Positions 8,210-16,344 of a stretch of DNA of 64,000 nt are shown here, one piece after another; positions within the stretch are counted from its first letter, which is position 1, and each line of letters begins with the position of its first letter. The stretch is taken from positions 121,378 to 185,377 of the forward strand of contig JACKNF010000007.1 in the NCBI GenBank assembly GCA_024234995.1. The letters are read 5' to 3'. Under the pieces are notes generated by a model, which was not told the origin of the DNA, searched no databases, and was given only the letters and a program-made list of their open reading frames with translations. Origin of the DNA: Gammaproteobacteria bacterium (lineage in GTDB: Bacteria; Pseudomonadota; Gammaproteobacteria; Competibacterales; Competibacteraceae). The translations under genes and the position numbers were made by a program.

Positions 8210-10897
8210 TTAAGACCGTTCCTGCTGCACCGGATTACCGAACCATTGGTTGCGAAGCACTTTGCGCGCCAGATCAACGGGAATGATCACAACAGCCATC
8301 AGCAACACATAAACCCATTCCTGCAACGACAAACCGACGGTGCGCAATATCTCGCCGCCATACGTGATAAAGATCACCTGAATCACCATAATCAACGGAA
8401 TAATTAGACTAAACAGCCGATTATCCAACAGATGCTCTAACAGATTCAGGCCCTGAGTACGCGCATTGAAGGTATTAAAAATCTGAATGAACACAAAGAA
8501 GGCAAAGAACGCAGTCAGAAATTTGCCTTGCGCCGCATCAGAATTGATCTCGTGACCGCCGGCGAACAGCGTCCGGGTCAGGTCGCTGGTCAGGAACAGG
8601 ATGCTGATAAAAGCGATCAATGCGCCGTTGATCAGGATTGATGACCACATATCGGTATTGATCAGTTGTTCATCACGCCGCATTGGTTTCTCCAGCATAT
8701 AGCGTTGCAAGGCCGCCTCGCCAGCGAAAGCCAGTCCGGCCAAGGTGTCCATGATGATGTTCAGCCATAGCAACTGGGTCATGGTCAGCGGCAGATCAAA
8801 GCCGAAGAATTGCCCCAGGAACACCACCAGAATGGCGGAGACGTTGACCGTTAACTGGAAAACCAGGAACTTGCGAATCGATTTGAACAGGGTGCGCCCG
8901 TACAGCACTGCCTTGGTCAATGAGGAGAAGTTATCATCGAGGATGACGATATCGCCGGATTCCTTGGTCATTTCAGTACCGCTGCCCATGGCGAAGCCGA
9001 CATCGGCGTTTTTCACTGCCGGCGCGTCGTTGACGCCATCGCCGGTCATGCCAGCCACCAAGCCCAGTTCCTTAGCCAGTTTCACCAGGCGGCTCTTATC
9101 GGTTGGGAAGGCTCGCGCCACGACATACAGATGCGGTAGCTTCTGTTTAACCTCTTCGTCAGACAGTTGCGCCAACTCAGCAGATGTGAGGATGATTCCC
9201 TGTTCATCGCCTTCCAGCAATCCTACGTCCTTGGCAATCGCCTGAGCGGTTTCCTTCGCATCGCCAGTGATCATGATGACGTGAATGCCTGCATTTTTCG
9301 CGGTTTTCACCGAAGCGTAAGAAGTTTCACGTAATTCGTCGCGCATTCCAAATACGCCAGCCAGCGTCAAATGAGCTGGCAACGCCTTGCTGCTGTCAAT
9401 CGGCGTCTCAGCCACTGCGACCGCCAGCAGGCGCATGGCCCGTGAAGACAACTCGCGCATGGCTGCATCCAAGGCGCTTGAATCACTGAGGTCAACGGTA
9501 TTGCCTTCTGCGTCCAAATAATGCGTGCAGTTCCGCAGGATCACTTCCGGAGCGCCTTTGATCAGCGTCAGCGCCCGGTCGCCGGTCACCTGAGTCGCAG
9601 AAAACTTGCGGGTGCTGTTGAAGGGAATGACATCGACAATGTCGACATTGCCGGTTTGCGTCAGATACGGCGCAACGAACCGCAGCAGCGCCTGTTCAGT
9701 GCGGTCGGCGCCGACCATCTTGATGTCGTTCGGGTCGCTGGCGTCGATCACTGCACTGGTGTTGTTGCGCAGGGCAAATCCGGCAGTGTCGCGCAACGCC
9801 TGGGGAATATCGTCTAATTTTCCATACTGTGTGCCGATACCCGTCACAAAGGCACTCACCGATAGCCGGCCCTGAGTCAGCGTGCCGGTCTTGTCGGTAA
9901 ACAGGATATTTAGGCTGCCAGCAGTTTCGATACCCAACAACTTACGCACCAGCACCTTGACACTGAGTAATTTCTTCATGTTGATCGCCAGCACCATAGC
10001 GATCATCATCGGCAAGCCCTCCGGCACCGCCACCACGACCACGATGATGGCTAAAATCGCTGCCGTCACGAAATCTTTGATGATGATTCCGCCTTCCTGC
10101 GCCCAGTAGGCGTCGAAACTCTCAGCCTGTAGAAACATGTTGTTAAACATGAAGGCGATAAAAATGAAGGTTGCGCCGATGTAGCCAAAAGTCGAAATAT
10201 GCCCGCCCAGCACCGTCAGTTTATGTTGCAGAGGCGAGAGCCGGTCCTCAGCGGACAGCAGTTCCTTCATGGTCTGACCGTAACGGGTCTGGTCGCCTAC
10301 GGCGCTGGCCTGCATCACACACTCACCATCGACCAGGAGACCCGCGCGGAATAACCGGTGTTCTTCCACATCCGTTGCTGGGTCAGCGCCTTCAGGCAGC
10401 GCAGTTTTTTTGACCGGTTCCGATTCGCCGGTCAGGGCTGCTTCATCAACCTCGGCGTGTCCCGCGATCAGCAACCCATCGGTCGGTACCGTGTCGCCCG
10501 GCTGTAATAGGATATAGTCGCCAACCACCAGATCATTGATCGAGATTTCGGTCAGATGGCCGTTGCGAAATACCTTAACCAGGATCATTGAGGCTTCTTC
10601 CAGCAGTTTTTGGAAGGATTGCTCATTGCTATGTTCCGACCAGGTGGCGACAAACGTGGCAATCACCACGGCGAAGGCGATGCCGACGCTTTCATACCAT
10701 TCGGCATAGCCAAAAATCGTCAACGCCACTGTGATCAGCAGGGCGGCGATCAGAATGATAATGATGGGATCTTTCAGGTTGCCCAGCAGCTTGTCCCAGA
10801 AGGTTTCAACTTCCTGACTGGCGACGGCGTTGGAACCATGCTGAGAACGGGAAGTTTCCACTTCCTGATCGGTAAGTCCCGGATAGGTAAATTTCAT
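8210..10897 (-). CDS. Calcium-type P-type ATPase (P2 family cation pump)
   Basis: 895-residue inner-membrane pump that couples ATP hydrolysis to cation transport, most likely Ca2+ efflux. Features in order: N-terminal cation-ATPase domain, two membrane helices (about residues 43-85), actuator domain with TGES (156-159), membrane segment with VPEGLP (291-296) as in Ca2+ pumps, phosphorylated Asp335 in DKTGTLTQG, hinge motif MTGDGVNDAPA, and a C-terminal block of membrane helices. The PEGLP motif and overall length favour a P2B (plasma-membrane Ca2+ ATPase-like) pump over Na+/K+ or Mg2+ types. There is no visible regulator gene next to it. Confidence 0.9.
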   Translation of the reverse strand: MKFTYPGLTDQEVETSRSQHGSNAVASQEVETFWDKLLGNLKDPIIIILIAALLITVALTIFGYAEWYESVGIAFAVVIATFVATWSEHSNEQSFQKLLEEASMILVKVFRNGHLTEISINDLVVGDYILLQPGDTVPTDGLLIAGHAEVDEAALTGESEPVKKTALPEGADPATDVEEHRLFRAGLLVDGECVMQASAVGDQTRYGQTMKELLSAEDRLSPLQHKLTVLGGHISTFGYIGATFIFIAFMFNNMFLQAESFDAYWAQEGGIIIKDFVTAAILAIIVVVVAVPEGLPMMIAMVLAINMKKLLSVKVLVRKLLGIETAGSLNILFTDKTGTLTQGRLSVSAFVTGIGTQYGKLDDIPQALRDTAGFALRNNTSAVIDASDPNDIKMVGADRTEQALLRFVAPYLTQTGNVDIVDVIPFNSTRKFSATQVTGDRALTLIKGAPEVILRNCTHYLDAEGNTVDLSDSSALDAAMRELSSRAMRLLAVAVAETPIDSSKALPAHLTLAGVFGMRDELRETSYASVKTAKNAGIHVIMITGDAKETAQAIAKDVGLLEGDEQGIILTSAELAQLSDEEVKQKLPHLYVVARAFPTDKSRLVKLAKELGLVAGMTGDGVNDAPAVKNADVGFAMGSGTEMTKESGDIVILDDNFSSLTKAVLYGRTLFKSIRKFLVFQLTVNVSAILVVFLGQFFGFDLPLTMTQLLWLNIIMDTLAGLAFAGEAALQRYMLEKPMRRDEQLINTDMWSSILINGALIAFISILFLTSDLTRTLFAGGHEINSDAAQGKFLTAFFAFFVFIQIFNTFNARTQGLNLLEHLLDNRLFSLIIPLIMVIQVIFITYGGEILRTVGLSLQEWVYVLLMAVVIIPVDLARKVLRNQWFGNPVQQERS

Positions 10898-10963
10898 GGC
10901 GATTTTTCAACCCAAGCATTTTTGGAGGGGAGGAAATAGCTTAACAAGACGTCATCACTCAGT

Positions 10964-11000
10964 CCTCTCGTCCCCCGCCAAGAAGGCGAGGGTGAGGGGG
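10964..11000. repeat. Imperfect GC-rich palindrome upstream of the P-type ATPase
   Basis: An imperfect inverted repeat with arms CTCGTCCCCCGCC and GGCGAGGGTGAGG around AAGAA. It lies in the 243-bp gap between the ATPase start and the 3' end of the next transglycosylase gene. The rest of the gap has a second GC-rich stretch near 11030-11060 but no credible gene. It is probably a degenerate dispersed palindrome. Confidence 0.4.
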
Positions 11001-11140
11001 TAATTCTTTGAAACCGCTGCTCTCACTCCCAGACGCCCTCCTGCAAGCAGGCAAGGGGCGTGAACGGTTACAACAAGGCTGACGAGGAACGGGCATTCCA
11101 CCCGTTTCCAGAGAATGAAAACGTAAGGTTGAATTGCCGA

Positions 11141-12094
11141 TCACTTGTTATTGCCCACAAACCGCGAAGCGTCGACAACGTTGACCGAAGAACGAATTGA
11201 ATCCCGGCTTCCACCACTGTTGCCAATAATCACCCGGTCTCCAGTCGGAGTCAGATAAGTCTTAGGCGCTATGTTTAACGACGACGATGCTGCTTTAACC
11301 GGCGTTCGCGCAAACCGGCCACTGGTACGGGGGGTGATGATAGTGACACCACTAGACCTGCCGGGATAGCTACTGCTGTTGAGTGCTAACGCGTTGCCAT
11401 TCGTACTGGTATTGTACAAACCGCTCAACCGGTATTGCTGATAAAAATTTAGCACCCGCGTTACATAAGTTTGGGTTTCTTTATAGGGCGGGATCTGATT
11501 GCCATATTTTTGCACTGCGCCCTCACCGGCATTGTAAGCAGCTACCGCTAACTGGGTATTGTTGAACCGATCGAGTAGCCAGCGCAGATAGCGGGCTCCA
11601 CCATGCATATTGGCGACCGGGTCATAGGCATTGCTGACGCCGAACCGTTCCGCGGTGCCTGGCATTAATTGCATAAGACCCATGGCGCCTTTTGGAGAAA
11701 CAGCCCAGGGATTGTACGCGGACTCGGCGCTGATCACCGCATGCATCAAGGCCGGTTCCAGGCGGTATTGCGCGGCGATCCGATTGACATCGGCATTGAA
11801 GCGCTGGCGGTTTTGTTCATTAACCCGGAATGGTTTGCTGCGCGCTGCCTGCGACGCGTAGTTACGCGGCATGACACCGGGCGCATAGAGATTGCTGGGG
11901 GCAAAACTCGAAGCCTGCGCAGCCTTCTTGCTGTAGGCCGGAGTGCGCATTACCAATTTATAACGCGGATCATTAGGCACATTGCTTAAGTGCCGAACAC
12001 CGTTGCTGTCAACGAAGGCATAAATATCTGCTTGAACCGGGCCCGCCAGAGTGAGCGCCACGGGAATCAGACCGGCTAATAGTCGCCGCTTCAT
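11141..12094 (-). CDS. DUF4124 plus SLT-domain lytic transglycosylase
   Basis: 317 residues. A signal peptide (LIPVALTLAGPVQA) is followed by a short DUF4124 segment (DIYAFVDSNGVRHLSN) of the kind found at the front of many envelope proteins, then an SLT (GH23) domain. The catalytic Glu lies in AVISAESAYNPWAVSPKGA and is followed by LMQLMPGTAERFGV and AYNAGEGAV. The C-terminal 90 residues are Ser/Thr/Arg-rich and look unstructured. It would cut peptidoglycan in the periplasm like MltC/Slt enzymes. It is divergent from the pap-ppk1 operon across a 270-bp AT-rich spacer in which both promoters must lie. Confidence 0.92.
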   Translation of the reverse strand: MKRRLLAGLIPVALTLAGPVQADIYAFVDSNGVRHLSNVPNDPRYKLVMRTPAYSKKAAQASSFAPSNLYAPGVMPRNYASQAARSKPFRVNEQNRQRFNADVNRIAAQYRLEPALMHAVISAESAYNPWAVSPKGAMGLMQLMPGTAERFGVSNAYDPVANMHGGARYLRWLLDRFNNTQLAVAAYNAGEGAVQKYGNQIPPYKETQTYVTRVLNFYQQYRLSGLYNTSTNGNALALNSSSYPGRSSGVTIITPRTSGRFARTPVKAASSSLNIAPKTYLTPTGDRVIIGNSGGSRDSIRSSVNVVDASRFVGNNK

Positions 12095-12364
12095 TCAGTT
12101 TCTCCTTTCTATTGAGATAAGCCCAGTCATGATTAGCAACCGGTTGGGCAACTATTCTGACTCAAGCGGGAGAGTCGAGCGTCTGTCGGTCAACTGCACT
12201 AAGATTAACATTAAACTGGGTTGTCGCAATCGATCCTATCGGGCAGAAATTCCCCAAGTATTTCTATTTATCTGTAATATTATGATTTTAAATTATTTTA
12301 TTACTTCATTGCGGCTACCTGGGCCATCCGCCTGCCATCTTTGTTTACGTCAGCGAGGATCATA

Positions 12365-13912
12365 ATGTTCAGAACCGCCGAACTGCAGCATAAGCTTCCC
12401 AAGGACGAGTATCACCAACAGGTTTCCCAGCTACGGGAAGACCTGCAGATGATGCAGATGGAATTACGCAATGCTGATTTTCCAGTCATTGTGGTCTTCG
12501 CTGGAGTGGACGGTGCTGGCAAAGGCGAGACGGTCAACAAACTGCATGAGTGGCTGGATTCACGCTGGCTGGTGACACGCGCTTTTGGCGAACTCTCCGA
12601 CGAGGAACGTGATCGGCCGGAATACTGGCGATTCTGGCGGGATCTACCACCTCGGGGACGGATCGGCCTATTCCTAAGTTCCTGGTATTCAATGCCGATT
12701 CTCGATCATGTTTACGGTCATATCGATCTCGCAGAATTTGACGAACGGCTGGAGCGAATCAAAACCTTCGAGCAGACGCTGGCTGACGATGGCGCACTGA
12801 TCCTGAAATTCTGGATGCATCTTTCCAAGGATGCCCAAAAAGAACGCCTGCGCAAGCTAGAGAAAAACCCGCTGCTGCACTGGCGGATATCCAAGCGTGA
12901 CTGGCAGCATTGGGAGTTATATGAGTCTTTCATCGCTGCAGCCGAGCGCACGATCATGAAGACCAGCACCGGGCTGGCACAGTGGAAAATCATAGAAGGT
13001 TACGATGCGCGCTACCGCAGTGCCGCCGTAGCAACGGTCATGCGCGACGCAATCCATTTCCGGTTAGACGAGGCTAAGACGTCGCTGGCCAGCAGCAATG
13101 AAGATACAGATGCCCATGCGTCGAAGCCAGCTTCAACGGCTATAGATGGACTACCCATTATTACTGTTTTATCACGCCTGGATATGAGCAAGACCCTATC
13201 CAAGGCAGACTATGACGTCGCATTGAAACATTACCAAGGTAAATTGAATCAGCTTCAACGCATAGCCCGCGAGCGCACGATTTCGACGATTCTGGTATTC
13301 GAAGGTTGGGATGCTGCTGGCAAGGGCGGCAGCATCCGCCGTATCACTGCTGCGCTGGATGCCCGTGATTACCAGGTGATCCAGATCGCGGCGCCGACGG
13401 ATGAAGAAGCCGCGCATAATTATCTATGGCGGTTCTGGCGGCATCTGCCGCGCGCCGGCCGCGTCACCATCTATGACCGGAGCTGGTATGGACGGGTGCT
13501 GGTGGAACGGATCGAAGGTTTCGCCCGCACCCGCGAATGGCAGCGCGCCTATGCTGAGATTAATGACTTCGAAGCACAGTTGGTGGAACGAGGCATCGTG
13601 TTGCTGAAGTTCTGGTTACACATCACCCCGGATGAGCAATTGCGACGCTTCAAGGAGCGTGAACAAATTGCCTACAAGGCCTGGAAGTTGACCGATGAGG
13701 ATTGGCGCAACCGTGATCGCTGGGCGGATTACGAACTGGCGGTGAACGATCTAGTGGAACGGACCAGCACTCGTCAAGCACCGTGGACCCTGGTCGAGGC
13801 GAACGACAAGCGCCATGCACGTATTGAAATATTACGGGCGCTGTGTGAACGCCTGGGGGTAGCGCTAGGTCAACCTGAAGACAAATTTACCGCCGCAAAG
13901 AGCAAGAAATAA
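12365..13912 (+). CDS. pap: Polyphosphate:AMP phosphotransferase (two fused PPK2 domains)
   Basis: Transfers phosphate from polyphosphate to AMP, giving ADP; a class II PPK2 enzyme. The 515-residue protein contains two tandem PPK2 domains. Each has a P-loop (GVDGAGKGE in the first, GWDAAGKGG in the second) and the lid/catalytic region WRFWRDLPPRGRIGLF or WRFWRHLPRAGRVTIYDRSW. The second copy keeps the DRSWY catalytic motif; the first has SSWYS there, as in known two-domain PAPs where the C-terminal copy is the active one. The start at ATG 12365 follows AGCGAGGA; an earlier in-frame TTG at 12341 is less likely. ppk1 begins 13 bp downstream, so the two form an operon linking polyphosphate to the adenylate pool. 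Confidence 0.95.
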   Translation: MFRTAELQHKLPKDEYHQQVSQLREDLQMMQMELRNADFPVIVVFAGVDGAGKGETVNKLHEWLDSRWLVTRAFGELSDEERDRPEYWRFWRDLPPRGRIGLFLSSWYSMPILDHVYGHIDLAEFDERLERIKTFEQTLADDGALILKFWMHLSKDAQKERLRKLEKNPLLHWRISKRDWQHWELYESFIAAAERTIMKTSTGLAQWKIIEGYDARYRSAAVATVMRDAIHFRLDEAKTSLASSNEDTDAHASKPASTAIDGLPIITVLSRLDMSKTLSKADYDVALKHYQGKLNQLQRIARERTISTILVFEGWDAAGKGGSIRRITAALDARDYQVIQIAAPTDEEAAHNYLWRFWRHLPRAGRVTIYDRSWYGRVLVERIEGFARTREWQRAYAEINDFEAQLVERGIVLLKFWLHITPDEQLRRFKEREQIAYKAWKLTDEDWRNRDRWADYELAVNDLVERTSTRQAPWTLVEANDKRHARIEILRALCERLGVALGQPEDKFTAAKSKK

Positions 13913-13925
13913 ATTCGGAGCTACC

Positions 13926-16178
13926 ATGACTGAACAGGTTGAAGCCTCTCTCCAGGAAACTGAATCCACTGCCACGCGTAGAAGCAGCAAACGATCAAAC
14001 GAACATGTAACCGCGGAGATGGCCTCAGAACCAACGCTCCCAGAGCCACCACCGCCGGTTTTCGATGCCAACGCGCCCGAATGGTATCTAAACCGCGAAC
14101 TGACCTGGCTTGCGTTCAATCAACGTGTGCTGCAAGAAGCCCAGGATGAACGGACTCCTTTACTGGCCCGGGTCAAATTTCTGGCCATTGTCAGTTCCAA
14201 TCTTAATGAATTCTTTATGAAGCGCATCGGCGGCCTCAAGCAGCAGATCGGTACCCGGGTGCGAGAGTTGTCGGTCGATGGCCGCAGTCCTGAACAGCAG
14301 TTAAGCGAATGTCTGGTGGTGGTGCGCGATATTGTCGACCAGCAGCGAATATTGGCTTCCCAGCTACACGAGTTATTGAAGGAACAGGGGATTTTTCTAC
14401 GTAGCTACAAGCGCCTCACCGAGGCTCAGCGCAAACAGATGCGTGAGTACTACCTGCGCAATATTTTTCCGCTGGTCACCCCGCAAACGATGGATCCGGC
14501 CCATCCCTTCCCTTTCATCTCTAATCTGTCGCTCAATCTGCTGGTCACCGTGCGCTATGCCAACGATGACGCCAGTGGCTTGGCGCGGATCAAAGTGCCA
14601 CTCGGTTCCGGGATTGAGCGCTTCCTCAAGGTCGGCGATGAGGAACTCTATGTGCCGCTGGAGGATGTAATGGCCAATAACCTCGATCTGCTATTTCCGG
14701 GCATGGTGATCGAAGCGTGTGAATTGTTTCGCGTCACCCGCAACGCCATCACCGAACGTGATGAGGATCAGGCCGATGACTTGCTGGTAATGATCGAGTC
14801 AGAGCTGCGCGAGCGCAAGGTTGCCCCCATCGTCCGGCTAGAAGTGCAGAAAAACATGGACCCCGTGCATCGCGGCATGCTGGCGGCTGAGCTAGGCTTG
14901 GACGAGGCTAGCGAAGTATTCGAAGTGGATGGCATGATGGCGATGAAAGACCTGTTCCAGGTTGTCACGATCAATCGTCTTGATTTGCACGACCCATCAC
15001 ACCATCCGCTCGATCATCCCAAGTTGAGCGACAAACGCAGTATTTTTCACATTATTCGCGAGATTGGGCCGATTCTGCTGCAACATCCCTACGAATCGTT
15101 CGCAACATCAGTAGAGCGGTTTTTGCGGGAAGCCAGCTTCGATCCGAAGGTGCTGGCTATTAAGATGACCTTGTACCGCACTTCGGAGGATTCAAAAATC
15201 ATCGAATACCTGACCAATGCCGCACAAAATGGCAAGCAGGTCACCGTCGTGGTGGAACTGAAGGCCCGCTTCGATGAAGCGGCTAACATCCGCTGGGCGA
15301 ACCGGATGGAAGAAGCCGGCATTCATGTAACCTACGGAGTTTTGGGACTTAAAACGCACAGCAAGGTCATCCTGGTGGTGCGGCGGGACTACAATGGCTT
15401 GCGTCGCTATGCACATATCGGCACGGGCAACTACCATGCCGGCACTGCCCGCATGTACAGCGATCTGGGCTTACTAACCTGTGATCCGGTCATCGGCGAG
15501 GACTTGACCGAATTATTCAATTATCTCACCACTGGCTACGTCCCGAAGCGGAATTACCGCAAACTGTTGCCCGCACCCAAAGTACTCAAACCGGCGTTGC
15601 TGGCTAAGATCGAGCGTGAAATCGGCCACGCCAAGGCCGGTAAGCCTGCGTTGATCCAATTCAAGATGAATGCGCTGGAAGACAAGGAAGTGACTGCGGC
15701 GCTGTATCAGGCTTCGCAAGCGGGCGTCAATGTTGATCTCATCGTTCGCGACACTTGCCGGCTGCGTCCAGGTATTCCAGGCATCTCGGAAAACGTGCGG
15801 GTGATCAGCATTGTTGGCCGGTTCCTGGAACACACCCGGATCTTCCATTTCCGCAATAGCGGCGCCGATGAATATTTCATTGGCTCAGCGGACTGCATGC
15901 AACGCAATCTAGAAAGCCGGGTTGAAGTCGTGGCGCCGGTTGATACTCCGGAGTTGCAGCGGGAGTTACAGCAGATTCTGGATGTGCAACTGAACGACCG
16001 GCGCAGCGCCTGGGATATGCAGCCGGATGGAACCTATATTCAGCGCATCCCTGGCGAAGGCGATGATCCACGCGGTTCCCAGCAGATTCTGATTGAACTG
16101 GCAGAGAAGCGGCAAAAGGAAGCGCAACGGCTCAAAAAGCGCAAACCCAAGGGCATCGCCCGGCGGATGATCGTGTGA
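13926..16178 (+). CDS. ppk: Polyphosphate kinase 1
   Basis: Reversibly polymerises the gamma-phosphate of ATP into polyphosphate. 750 residues, somewhat longer than the usual 690-710 because of a polar N-terminal extension of about 50 residues before WYLNRELTWLAFNQRVL. The phosphohistidine is His478 in KTHSKVILVVRR, followed by YAHIGTGNYH; both are signature PPK1 elements of the PLD-like fold. The basic C-terminal tail (KRKPKGIARR) may contact polyphosphate. It follows pap by 13 bp. Transcription probably ends in the 166-bp convergent gap before ygiQ, where a short hairpin is present. Confidence 0.97.
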   Translation: MTEQVEASLQETESTATRRSSKRSNEHVTAEMASEPTLPEPPPPVFDANAPEWYLNRELTWLAFNQRVLQEAQDERTPLLARVKFLAIVSSNLNEFFMKRIGGLKQQIGTRVRELSVDGRSPEQQLSECLVVVRDIVDQQRILASQLHELLKEQGIFLRSYKRLTEAQRKQMREYYLRNIFPLVTPQTMDPAHPFPFISNLSLNLLVTVRYANDDASGLARIKVPLGSGIERFLKVGDEELYVPLEDVMANNLDLLFPGMVIEACELFRVTRNAITERDEDQADDLLVMIESELRERKVAPIVRLEVQKNMDPVHRGMLAAELGLDEASEVFEVDGMMAMKDLFQVVTINRLDLHDPSHHPLDHPKLSDKRSIFHIIREIGPILLQHPYESFATSVERFLREASFDPKVLAIKMTLYRTSEDSKIIEYLTNAAQNGKQVTVVVELKARFDEAANIRWANRMEEAGIHVTYGVLGLKTHSKVILVVRRDYNGLRRYAHIGTGNYHAGTARMYSDLGLLTCDPVIGEDLTELFNYLTTGYVPKRNYRKLLPAPKVLKPALLAKIEREIGHAKAGKPALIQFKMNALEDKEVTAALYQASQAGVNVDLIVRDTCRLRPGIPGISENVRVISIVGRFLEHTRIFHFRNSGADEYFIGSADCMQRNLESRVEVVAPVDTPELQRELQQILDVQLNDRRSAWDMQPDGTYIQRIPGEGDDPRGSQQILIELAEKRQKEAQRLKKRKPKGIARRMIV

Positions 16179-16281
16179 GTATGAGCAAAAGACATTGTCA
16201 ATCTCATGCTTATCCTGGCTTTTCTTCCCCCAGCCACCATAGCCATTCACTTGGGTATCCTTAGCTAACAAGCCTAGCCAT

Positions 16282-16298
16282 CCAGGGCATTGCCCTGG
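16282..16298 (+). terminator. Possible weak terminator hairpin after ppk
   Basis: CCAGGG and CCCTGG form a 6-bp stem around CATTG, followed by a T-rich but interrupted stretch (AATACTTTGGTTTT). It lies about 100 bp after the ppk stop and before the convergent ygiQ gene. Confidence 0.35.
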
Positions 16299-16344
16299 AA
16301 TACTTTGGTTTTGCAAGACCTCCGACATCATGCGTCCGGTCAAA

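Noticed and set aside
10959..11144. 61-codon minus-strand frame between the transglycosylase and P-type ATPase genes
   Set aside because: It lies over an imperfect palindrome and has Pro/Arg-rich composition typical of repeat-derived frames.
12183..12200. Possible Pho box upstream of pap-ppk1 (CTGTCGG then CTGCACT at 11-bp spacing)
   Set aside because: Only 5 and 4 of 7 bases match the CTGTCAT half-sites; this is too weak to call without a motif scan.
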